From Clostridiales bacterium (lineage in GTDB: Bacteria; Bacillota; Clostridia; Oscillospirales; Acutalibacteraceae), in contig DXYF01000028.1 of the NCBI GenBank assembly GCA_019415945.1, positions 1-64,000 of the forward strand: a stretch of 64,000 nt of DNA, in the 5' to 3' direction. The notes beneath the pieces were generated by a model. The model was given only the letters and a program-made list of their open reading frames with translations. It searched no databases and was not told where the DNA came from. A program made the translations under genes and the position numbers. Positions 19,538 through 26,571 of this stretch are shown piece after piece (the stretch's first letter is position 1; each line of letters opens with the position of its first letter).

Positions 19538-19612
19538 GCTGGAGTAGCGTAGTGGTAGCGCAATTGATTCGTAATCAATAGGTCGTGGGTTCAAGTCCCA
19601 TCTCCAGCTCCA
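19538..19612 (+). tRNA. tRNA-Thr (anticodon CGT)
   Basis: The cloverleaf is complete. Acceptor arm GCTGGAG pairs with CTCCAGC. The anticodon stem ATTGA/TCAAT encloses loop TTCGTAA, giving anticodon CGT for codon ACG. The T arm is GTGGG-TTCAAGT-CCCAT, and CCA is encoded at 19610-19612. It has its own promoter and terminator. Confidence 0.95.
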
Positions 19613-19621
19613 AAACAAAAA

Positions 19622-19675
19622 TCCGATAGGTAAGCATATGTTTTAAAATAGGCTTACTTATCGGACTTTTTATTT
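19622..19675 (+). terminator. Terminator of tRNA-Thr
   Basis: A 14-bp stem (19622-19635 with 19652-19665, one G-U pair) followed by CTTTTTATTTT. Confidence 0.9.
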
Positions 19676-19702
19676 TAAATATTTAATTTTCTTCATAACG
19701 GC

Positions 19703-19745
19703 GTTCCCTGACATTTATAACAAGTGTTAGGGAGCTTTTCTTTTT
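19703..19745 (+). terminator. Second hairpin terminator after tRNA-Thr
   Basis: An 11-bp stem (19703-19713 with 19725-19735, two G-U pairs) followed by TTTTCTTTTT. It is either a backup terminator or the end of an unseen short transcript. No gene is visible in 19613-19887 otherwise. Confidence 0.65.
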
Positions 19746-19887
19746 ACCGTATTTTATTACAGTCATAAGAATTTTCGCATTTAAGAATTAGTTCATTCGG
19801 TGCTTAATTTTGGTTTAAAATCCATTACTTTATAACATTTTAACTTTCTTAGCTTTGCTGTAACTAAAATGCTTTGTGAGAATTATT

Positions 19888-20124
19888 CTAATCAGCCGTG
19901 TTTTTTGTTATATCCCAAAGAGCTGATTCTGGATTATTTGCAATATATCTGCTCATATTACTGCCTATATTGTTCATTATTTGTTTTTCATATTCCTCGG
20001 CTTCTTTATCTGATAAGTAAATTGTTGACTCTCCTGTGTTTAAGTCAATTTCGCTCCACAAAATTTTTTTATTTTTCACCGTTATATAACAGCGAGCAAT
20101 GTGTGTCTTGTTATTTTCTTCCAC
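19888..20124 (-). CDS. Small protein of unknown function next to the recombinase
   Basis: A 78-residue, mostly hydrophilic protein with no recognised domain. It starts at GTG 20124, preceded by GAGGTGG with 5-base spacing, which makes translation likely. The composition (many Glu, Lys, Asn; ITVKNKKILWSEIDLNTGES early, acidic YLSDKEAEEYEKQ in the middle) suggests a small soluble protein. It is divergent from the serine recombinase 250 bases away. Recombination directionality factors are often small proteins encoded near their integrase, so that role is a possibility only. Confidence 0.55.
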   Translation of the reverse strand: MEENNKTHIARCYITVKNKKILWSEIDLNTGESTIYLSDKEAEEYEKQIMNNIGSNMSRYIANNPESALWDITKNTAD

Positions 20125-20341
20125 CTATACCACCTCAATAAACGATATGCACGCTTTGACATTCGTATCATAAGTATAGAAAAACTTAACAACAAATTTC
20201 AATGATTTATCCGGTGATATTATTAACGGAAATACCAAATATTCTAAGTATGCAATAGTTGTATTACACTCTGGAAAATCCTTGTAAGAAGCGAATTAAA
20301 AATGATTTTTAATATAAAAGCTAAATAATAATAAACCGCCG

Positions 20342-20349
20342 CATATAAT
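20342..20349 (+). promoter_or_regulatory. Possible -10 element of the recombinase promoter
   Basis: CATATAAT sits 25 bases before the start codon. It fits a vegetative TATAAT and also resembles the CATA-type -10 of the mother-cell factor sigma-E. The upstream -35 is weak for either (AT-rich, around 20321-20329). No other signal is evident in 20125-20341. Confidence 0.35.
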
Positions 20350-20373
20350 TGTACTGAAAGGAGATGCTTCAAT

Positions 20374-21816
20374 TTGAATACGGAATTAAAAACAGCCGCC
20401 GCGTACATTCGTGTAAGCACGGATAATCAAACCGAATTATCTCCCGACAGCCAAATTAAGGTAGTCATGCAGTACGCAAAACAGAACGGATATATTGTTC
20501 CGAGACAATTTGTTTTCAGAGATGACGGTATCTCGGGAAGATATGCAGACAAACGACCTCAGTTTAATTTGATGATTGCACAGGCAAAACAAAAGCCTTC
20601 TCCGTTCTCGGCTGTCCTTCTTTGGAAATTCTCCCGTTTTGCAAGAAATCAGGAAGAAAGCATTTTTTATAAATCTATGCTCAGAAAAAACGGTATTGAG
20701 GTAATAAGCGTTTCCGAACCGATGATTGACGGACCTTTCGGTACGCTTATAGAACGGATAATCGAATGGTCTGACGAGTATTACTCGATTAGATTATCGG
20801 GTGAGGTAAAGCGTGGTATGACAGAAAAGGTTGAAAGGGGAGGGGCTGTTTCCATACCTGCATTCGGTTATCAAATTAAAAACAAAGAGTATATTATTAA
20901 CCCCGATACTGCATGTTTTGTCAAAAAAATTTTTGAAGATTACCTAAACGGCGTACCTTTAACCAAAATTGCAGGAAACTTAAACAAATTGAAAGTCAAA
21001 ACAAATCGGGGAAATCTATGGGAAAACAGAACGGTTGAATATGTTTTGCGTAATCCTGTTTATATCGGCAAAATCCGCTGGAACCCCAAACGCAAAACTC
21101 AGCGAAATTATGATGACCCCGATATTATGATTGTTGACGGCAGACACAGGCCTATTATTGATGAGGACACTTTTTACAATGTTCAAAAACTTTTTGAGAT
21201 GAACAAGAAAAAGCATATTCCTCATATACATTCTTCTGTCAGCGAAGAATATATGCTTCACGGACTTGTAAAATGCTCGGCCTGCGGTGCAAGCCTTACT
21301 ATGGCGGTAAAAGGTAAATCTTTACAATGCGTCAGCTATGCTCACGGTAAGTGCAAAATATCTCATTCTGTTTCAATAAAAAAATTAAACGAAATGGTTA
21401 TAACTTCACTTGAAAAAACTTTCAAAAAAGGTATTTTCGGTCTTACAGTTAAAAATCCAAGTAAATCTAAATGTTGTGAAAATTTAGATATAAATTTACT
21501 TATCGAAAAAGAAAAACAAAAGCTTTGCAGAATAAAAGACGCATATGAGGACGGAGTTTATACGCTCCAAGAATATAGAGAAAGCAAACGCATCATAAGT
21601 GAAAAAATAAGCGTCCTAAATAACAGTTATGATAAAACGCAAAACAGCGTAAAGAGATTAACAAAAAACATAAATGAAAAAGAAAAAAGCATTTCAATAC
21701 AGCTTCGCCGTGATGATTTGGGTGAAAAAGAGAAAAATGAAATTTTGCGAAGTTTCACCGACAAAATAATTTTTGACAGGGCTAGCACAAGTATTGAAAT
21801 GTTTTTTTATATTTAA
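20374..21816 (+). CDS. Large serine recombinase
   Basis: A site-specific DNA recombinase of the large serine integrase type (SpoIVCA, SprA and phiC31 relatives), 480 residues. The resolvase catalytic domain (about 8-150) has the nucleophile serine in AYIRVSTDNQ (S15). The Recombinase domain (about 165-275) contains NRTVEYVLRNPVYIGKIRW. A zinc ribbon (CSACGASLTM, then CVSYAHGKC, about 300-330) precedes a coiled-coil tail (about 350-450). TTG 20374 follows AAAGGAGATG. The stop lies only 18 bases before the broken 5' edge of the cotJC 3' fragment, as expected for an enzyme sitting beside its own attachment site. No frameshift or lost catalytic residue is seen. Confidence 0.95.
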   Translation: MNTELKTAAAYIRVSTDNQTELSPDSQIKVVMQYAKQNGYIVPRQFVFRDDGISGRYADKRPQFNLMIAQAKQKPSPFSAVLLWKFSRFARNQEESIFYKSMLRKNGIEVISVSEPMIDGPFGTLIERIIEWSDEYYSIRLSGEVKRGMTEKVERGGAVSIPAFGYQIKNKEYIINPDTACFVKKIFEDYLNGVPLTKIAGNLNKLKVKTNRGNLWENRTVEYVLRNPVYIGKIRWNPKRKTQRNYDDPDIMIVDGRHRPIIDEDTFYNVQKLFEMNKKKHIPHIHSSVSEEYMLHGLVKCSACGASLTMAVKGKSLQCVSYAHGKCKISHSVSIKKLNEMVITSLEKTFKKGIFGLTVKNPSKSKCCENLDINLLIEKEKQKLCRIKDAYEDGVYTLQEYRESKRIISEKISVLNNSYDKTQNSVKRLTKNINEKEKSISIQLRRDDLGEKEKNEILRSFTDKIIFDRASTSIEMFFYI

Positions 21817-21834
21817 TACTATCACATTTCGGTG

Positions 21835-21842
21835 TACGGCGG
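21835..21842 (+). other. Recombination core TACGGCGG, left junction
   Basis: These 8 bases are where non-coding flank of the recombinase gene meets cotJC codons. The same 8 bases, in the same reading frame, end the cotJC 5' fragment at 49281-49288 on the other strand. Flanking sequences beyond the core differ between the two junctions, as for hybrid attL/attR sites. Confidence 0.75.
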
Positions 21843-22377
21843 TCCCGACGGTGAGTTGGGTGCATCTTTAAGGTATTTGAGCCAAAGATTTACCATGCCC
21901 CTGCCCGAATTAAAAGGAACGCTTACCGATATAGGCACCGAGGAGCTGGGACATCTTGAGATGATAGGTGCTATTGTTTATCAGCTCACAAGAGGATTAT
22001 CTGAAGAAGATATCAAAAAAGCAGGTTTCGAGGATTATTTCGTAGACCACACAACGGGCATTTATCCTCAATCCACATCGGGCGTGCCTTTTTCCGCTGC
22101 TTCAATGCAGGTAAAGGGCGATCCTATAACAGACCTTCACGAGAATATGGCGGCAGAACAAAAAGCACGCTCAACCTACGATAATATTCTCCGTTTTTGC
22201 GACGATTACGATGTAAAAGACGCAATAAGATTTCTGCGTGAACGAGAGGTAGTTCATTATCAGCGTTTCGGTGAAAATTTAAGATTAATGACAGATAAGC
22301 TTGATTCCAAAAACTACTACGCTTTCAATCCATCTTTTGATAAAAAATGTTTTAATAACTGTCAGAAAAAGAAGTAA
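21835..22377 (+). pseudogene. cotJC: cotJC 3' fragment (spore-coat manganese catalase, lacking the first 31 codons)
   Basis: The reading frame from TAC 21835 encodes CotJC from YGGPDGELGASLRYL to the C-terminus, including the manganese-ligand motifs EELGHLE and REREVVHYQRFG and the end NYYAFNPSFDK. CotJC is a coat-associated ferritin-fold manganese catalase. The fragment has no ribosome-binding site and no methionine start; a GTG at 21832 is only the flank. The missing N-terminus is encoded at 49281-49372 on the opposite strand. The coding sequence shows no decay (no stop, no frameshift over 177 codons), so it is probably rebuilt in some cells rather than abandoned. Confidence 0.92.
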
Positions 22378-22387
22378 ATTAAACAAC

Positions 22388-22460
22388 AAAAAGAGCATAC
22401 TGCAATTTTTAATCAACAGAAATCTGCTGTTATTATCATTGCAGGTATGCTCTTTTTAGT
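22388..22460. terminator. Bidirectional terminator between cotJC 3' part and rex
   Basis: A long stem (22388-22405 with 22439-22457, one bulged G) is flanked by A-runs and T-runs on both sides, with a nested hairpin AACAG/CTGTT in the loop. It serves both convergent genes and would keep doing so after inversion. Confidence 0.9.
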
Positions 22461-22476
22461 TTTTTTAAGAGAAATG

Positions 22477-23112
22477 TTATTTACTGTTGTTCATTCGGTA
22501 GCAAAGCGTCATAAGGTTGTCGCTCAAATGTACATTTTCAACCAAGGTGTCGCTGTATCTGGCATTTATATCATAGTGGCTGAAATTCCAGTAATTTTTA
22601 ATGCCCATTGCATATAGCTTATCAAGAATATTCTCAACACAAAGGCGAGGGATACACAAAAATGCGGTATCAACATGATTGTGTCTGCAAAATTCTTCAA
22701 GGTCAGACTCATTTTTTACCACAAGATTATTAAGCTTCTGACCAACCTTGTTTTCATTGTTATCAAAACAGGCAATCAGTTCAAAACCAAGCTTTTCAAA
22801 GTTCATATGCATAGCAACAGCTTTTCCGAGGTTTCCTGCACCTATCAGAATTGCTTTATAGTCGTTGTTAAGACCCAAAATATTTTTAATCTCATCCTTG
22901 AGCTGACTTACGCTGTAGCCGTATCCCTGCTGACCGAAGCCGCCGAAACAGTTTAAATCCTGTCTTACCTGTGATGCGGTTACATTCATAATCTGTGCAA
23001 GCTTTGTCGATGAAATTCTGTCAACATTTTGTTCGTTAAGCTCTGATAAAAAGCGGTAATATCTCGGCAGACGCCTGATAACCGACATTGAAATACTGTC
23101 ACTTTTAGACAT
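22477..23112 (-). CDS. rex: Redox-sensing transcriptional repressor Rex
   Basis: Rex represses fermentation and respiration genes and is released from DNA by NADH. The 211-residue protein has an N-terminal winged helix (VIRRLPRYYRFLSEL, then SSTKLAQIMNVTASQVRQDL) and a Rossmann NAD(H) domain with LIGAGNLGKAVAMH near residue 90. ATG 23112 has AAAGGAG at 11 bases; a longer TTG-initiated reading to 23145 is less likely. It is the last gene of acn-icd-rex, an unusual place for rex, and links redox sensing to the citrate branch of the TCA cycle. Confidence 0.93.
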   Translation of the reverse strand: MSKSDSISMSVIRRLPRYYRFLSELNEQNVDRISSTKLAQIMNVTASQVRQDLNCFGGFGQQGYGYSVSQLKDEIKNILGLNNDYKAILIGAGNLGKAVAMHMNFEKLGFELIACFDNNENKVGQKLNNLVVKNESDLEEFCRHNHVDTAFLCIPRLCVENILDKLYAMGIKNYWNFSHYDINARYSDTLVENVHLSDNLMTLCYRMNNSK

Positions 23113-23145
23113 TGCTCGCTGTACTCCTTTAGTTAAAATAAGCAA

Positions 23146-24354
23146 TCAAAGTGAAGCCAAAAGACGCTCGTTTATTGCCTTGAGGAAGTCTTCGGTATTT
23201 ACCTTTGTCTTGTTTTCAAGAGTTGAAATTGCGTAAAGGTCGCCGGTCATAATTCCGTCCTCGATAGTTTTTACTGTAGCAGCTTCAAGCTTATCCGCAA
23301 AGCTCATAAGCTCAGGCAGCTTGTCAAGCTCACCGCGTTTTCTTAAAGCACCCGTCCACGCAAACAGTGTAGCAACGGAGTTTGTCGAGGTTTCCTCACC
23401 CTTTAAATACTTATAATAATGACGCTGAACTGTTCCGTGTGCAGCCTCGTACTCATATGTACCGTCGGGGGATACAAGCACGCTGGTCATCATAGCAAGT
23501 GAGCCGAAAGCAGTTGCAATCATATCGCTCATTACATCGCCGTCGTAGTTTTTGCAAGCCCACATATAGCCGCCTTCGCTGCGGATTACACGGGCAACCG
23601 CATCATCAATGAGAGTGTAAAAATACTCAATTCCTGCTTCTGCGAATTTGTCCTTATATTCGTTTTCAAATATCTCTGCAAAAATATCCTTAAATCTGTG
23701 GTCATATGTTTTGCTGATTGTATCTTTAGTCGCAAACCAAACATCAATTTTTTGGTCAAGAGCATAGTTAAAGCATGAACGGGCAAAGGAGGATATACTC
23801 TTGTCAATGTTATGCATACCCTGAATAACGCCGTCAGTCTTAAAATCAAAGATAAGGCTTCTTTCTTCCGTACCGTCGGGCTTTGTAACGCAAAGTTCAG
23901 CCTTGCTTCCCGCATTAACACGCATTTCCGTGTTTTTATAAACATCTCCGTATGCGTGACGGGCAATGCAGATAGGTTTTTTCCATGTTGGAATGTAAGG
24001 AGTGATTCCCTTTACAAGAATCGGGCTTCTGAATACGGTACCGTCAAGGATAGCACGGATAGTTCCGTTAGGTGATTTCCACATCTGCTTTAAATTGTAC
24101 TCGTCCATTCTTGCAGCATTCGGAGTTATTGTTGCACACTTAACTGCTACGCCGTATTTTTTGGTAGCGTTGGCACTGTCAACCGTAACCTGATCGTCAG
24201 TTTCGTTTCTGTACTCAAGACCGAGGTCATAGTATTCGGTCTTAAGGTCAACATAGGGAAGAATCAAAATATCTTTAATCTGTTGCCAGATTATTCTTGT
24301 CATTTCGTCGCCGTCCATCTCAACGAGTGGAGTGGTCATTTTAATCTTATCCAT
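23146..24354 (-). CDS. icd: NADP-type isocitrate dehydrogenase
   Basis: The enzyme oxidises isocitrate to 2-oxoglutarate, feeding glutamate synthesis. The 402-residue sequence is of the dimeric eukaryote-like class: MDGDEMTRIIWQQIK at the N-terminus, KSPNGTIRAILDGTVFR, RHAYGDVYKNTEMRV, the metal-binding YDGDVMSDMIA and EAAHGTVQRHY. Length and motifs are complete. It starts 2 bases after the aconitase stop and is followed directly by rex. Confidence 0.95.
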   Translation of the reverse strand: MDKIKMTTPLVEMDGDEMTRIIWQQIKDILILPYVDLKTEYYDLGLEYRNETDDQVTVDSANATKKYGVAVKCATITPNAARMDEYNLKQMWKSPNGTIRAILDGTVFRSPILVKGITPYIPTWKKPICIARHAYGDVYKNTEMRVNAGSKAELCVTKPDGTEERSLIFDFKTDGVIQGMHNIDKSISSFARSCFNYALDQKIDVWFATKDTISKTYDHRFKDIFAEIFENEYKDKFAEAGIEYFYTLIDDAVARVIRSEGGYMWACKNYDGDVMSDMIATAFGSLAMMTSVLVSPDGTYEYEAAHGTVQRHYYKYLKGEETSTNSVATLFAWTGALRKRGELDKLPELMSFADKLEAATVKTIEDGIMTGDLYAISTLENKTKVNTEDFLKAINERLLASL

Positions 24355-24356
24355 TA

Positions 24357-26288
24357 TCAGCTGTTCTCCTTTGTGTAGTCAAGCAATCCGCCTGCAATTA
24401 TAATTTCTCTTGTTCTGTCTGAAAGCTCACATTCAGCCATGATTTTTTCGCCGTTTGTCTTATTCAGAACAGTGATGTCAGAGCCGTTTGAGATTTCTTC
24501 TTTAACACTCGGAAGCTCAAGCATATCGCCGAGCTTAATTTTGTCGTAATCGGCAGTATTCTTAAATGTAAGCGGAAGAATACCTGCGTTAATAAGGTTG
24601 CTCTTGTGAATTCTTGCAAAGCTCTTTACAAGCACGGCTTTAACGCCGAGGAACAACGGTGCAAGAGCGGCATGCTCACGGGATGAACCCTGACCGTAGT
24701 TTTCGCCGCCGACGATAATGCTTTTTCCGAGAGTTTTTGCTCTTTCGGGGAAGTTTTTATCGCACACGGTAAAGCAATGCTCGGAAATTTTCGGAATATT
24801 TGAACGAAGCGGAAGAATCTTTGCACCCGCAGGCATAATGTGGTCTGTAGTAATGTTGTCGCCGACTTTAAGTGAGCAGGAAGCTTCGATAGAGTCGGTA
24901 AGCGGACTTGTTTTCGGGTATTCCTTGATGTTGGGACCTCTTAAAATCTCAACGCTGTCCATTTCTTCAACGGGAGCAGGCTCTATAATCATATTATCGT
25001 TAATGAGGAATTTTTCGGGCATTTGAATTTCTGCTGCGTCGCCGAGAGTTCTCGGATCGGTAAATACTCCGTTGATAGCCGAAACAGCGGCTGTTTCGGG
25101 AGAAACAAGGTAAATCTGACCGTCGGCAGTGCCGCTTCTTCCTTCAAAGTTACGGTTAAAGGTTCTCAGTGAAATACCGTTGCTGTTAGGCGACTGACCC
25201 ATACCGATGCACGGACCGCACGCACTTTCAAGAATACGGGCACCGGCAGCAATCATATCGCCGAGAGCACCGTTCAAAGCGAGCATATTAAATACCTGCT
25301 TACTTCCGGGAGCAATAGCAAGGGATACATTGTCGGCAACCTTTTTGCCTTTGAGAATATAAGCCACTCTCATAAGGTCAAGGTAACTTGAGTTTGTGCA
25401 TGATCCGATACAAACCTGATCAATTTTCTTGCCTTCAAGCTCTTTTATCGGCTTTACATTATCGGGAGAGTGAGGACAGGCAGCAAGAGGCTCAAGCTCT
25501 GAAAGGTTAATTTCGATAACCTCGTCATATACTGCGTCGGCGTCGGCTGAAAGTTCTCTGTAGTCCTCCTCACGGCCCTGTGCCTTGAGAAACTCTCTTG
25601 TAATTTCATCTGACGGGAACACGGAAGTAGTTGCACCGAGCTCTGCACCCATATTGGTGATAGTAGCTCTTTCAGGAACAGTAAGCGTCTTAACTCCTTC
25701 TCCGCCGTATTCAACAATTTTTCCTACGCCGCCTTTAACGCTCATAACACGCAAAACAGCGAGAATAATATCTTTGGCAGATACCCATGGACTTAACTTA
25801 CCCGTAAGGTTAACTCTTACCATTTTAGGCATTGTAATATAGTAAGCTCCGCCGCCCATGGCAACTGCAACATCAAGTCCGCCGGCACCGATAGCAAGCA
25901 TACCTATGCCGCCGCCTGTCGGGGTGTGGCTGTCCGAACCGATTAATGTTTTGCCCGGCTTGCCGAATCTTTCAAGATGAACCTGGTGGCAAATACCGTT
26001 ACCGGGACGGGAAAAATAAATGCCGTGCTTTTTGCAGACCGACTGAATAAATCTGTGGTCGTCAGCATTTTCAAAGCCTGTCTGAAGTGTGTTATGGTCA
26101 ATATAAGCAACGCTTTTTTCTGTTTTAACTCTCGGAATACCCATAGCCTCGTATTCGATATAAGCCATAGTACCTGTTGCATCCTGTGTGAGAGTCTGGT
26201 CTATTTTAAGACCGATATCGTTACCAACTGCCATTTCTCCGCATACAAGATGCTCTTTGATTATTTTCTGTGCAATCGTGTAACCCAT
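24357..26288 (-). CDS. acnA: Aconitate hydratase
   Basis: Aconitase isomerises citrate to isocitrate through a 4Fe-4S cluster. The 643-residue protein carries the cluster cysteines in CIGSCTNSSYLD and ESACGPCIGMGQ, the substrate site SDSHTPTGGG, and a C-terminal swivel domain with GGENYGQGSSREHAAL. It is of the shorter type (about 640 residues) common in Clostridia. ATG 26288 follows AGGAGG; a longer reading to 26453 lies in the promoter region. First gene of acn-icd-rex. Together with icd it gives the oxidative citrate-to-2-oxoglutarate branch. Confidence 0.94.
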   Translation of the reverse strand: MGYTIAQKIIKEHLVCGEMAVGNDIGLKIDQTLTQDATGTMAYIEYEAMGIPRVKTEKSVAYIDHNTLQTGFENADDHRFIQSVCKKHGIYFSRPGNGICHQVHLERFGKPGKTLIGSDSHTPTGGGIGMLAIGAGGLDVAVAMGGGAYYITMPKMVRVNLTGKLSPWVSAKDIILAVLRVMSVKGGVGKIVEYGGEGVKTLTVPERATITNMGAELGATTSVFPSDEITREFLKAQGREEDYRELSADADAVYDEVIEINLSELEPLAACPHSPDNVKPIKELEGKKIDQVCIGSCTNSSYLDLMRVAYILKGKKVADNVSLAIAPGSKQVFNMLALNGALGDMIAAGARILESACGPCIGMGQSPNSNGISLRTFNRNFEGRSGTADGQIYLVSPETAAVSAINGVFTDPRTLGDAAEIQMPEKFLINDNMIIEPAPVEEMDSVEILRGPNIKEYPKTSPLTDSIEASCSLKVGDNITTDHIMPAGAKILPLRSNIPKISEHCFTVCDKNFPERAKTLGKSIIVGGENYGQGSSREHAALAPLFLGVKAVLVKSFARIHKSNLINAGILPLTFKNTADYDKIKLGDMLELPSVKEEISNGSDITVLNKTNGEKIMAECELSDRTREIIIAGGLLDYTKENS

Positions 26289-26325
26289 ATTATTACCTCC
26301 TGAAATAAAGTGCAAATTTACTCTG

Positions 26326-26335
26326 TGTCGAAAAA
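26326..26335 (-). promoter_or_regulatory. Spo0A-box-like site in the acn leader
   Basis: TGTCGAAAAA (plus strand) matches the core of the 0A box (TGTCGAA). It is centred in a short TGTGT/ACACA inverted repeat (26324-26339), about 10-20 bases downstream of the expected acn transcription start, a position suited to repression. Confidence 0.45.
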
Positions 26336-26352
26336 CACAAAATACTATGTTA

Positions 26353-26381
26353 ATTATATAACAATCTTCGATTGTTGTAAA
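26353..26381 (-). promoter_or_regulatory. acn-icd-rex promoter with an inverted-repeat operator in its spacer
   Basis: On the minus strand: TTTACA (26376-26381), 17 bp, TATAAT (26353-26358). The spacer is almost exactly filled by AACAATC-TTC-GATTGTT (26360-26376; extendable to 26357-26379 with one wobble). A repeat lying between -35 and -10 is a classic repressor position. It does not have the TTGT-to-ACAA polarity of a Rex site. Confidence 0.75.
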
Positions 26382-26495
26382 GAAAAATTTACTTTGAAAA
26401 TGCAAATGTAGATTTTTTATTCTAAAAAACTTTATGTTGGGAAAATGTTTCAAAATATGTTGTATAATACCTTAAAAGGTGATGAAAAATACAAA

Positions 26496-26524
26496 TTGAA
26501 ATTTGTAGAATGCAGTGATATAAT
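26496..26524 (+). promoter_or_regulatory. Promoter of typA
   Basis: TTGAAA (26496-26501), 17 bp, TATAAT (26519-26524), 48 bases before the typA start. Confidence 0.8.
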
Positions 26525-26571
26525 ATTATGATATGTAATATAAGTGATGAATAAAGAAACAGAGGGATTTT

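Noticed and set aside
21832..22377. GTG-started intact 181-residue catalase
   Set aside because: There is no ribosome-binding site, and the family N-terminus is missing and found 27 kb away.
26360..26376. Rex operator at the acn promoter
   Set aside because: Rex sites read TTGT...ACAA; this palindrome has the opposite polarity (AACAATC...GATTGTT).
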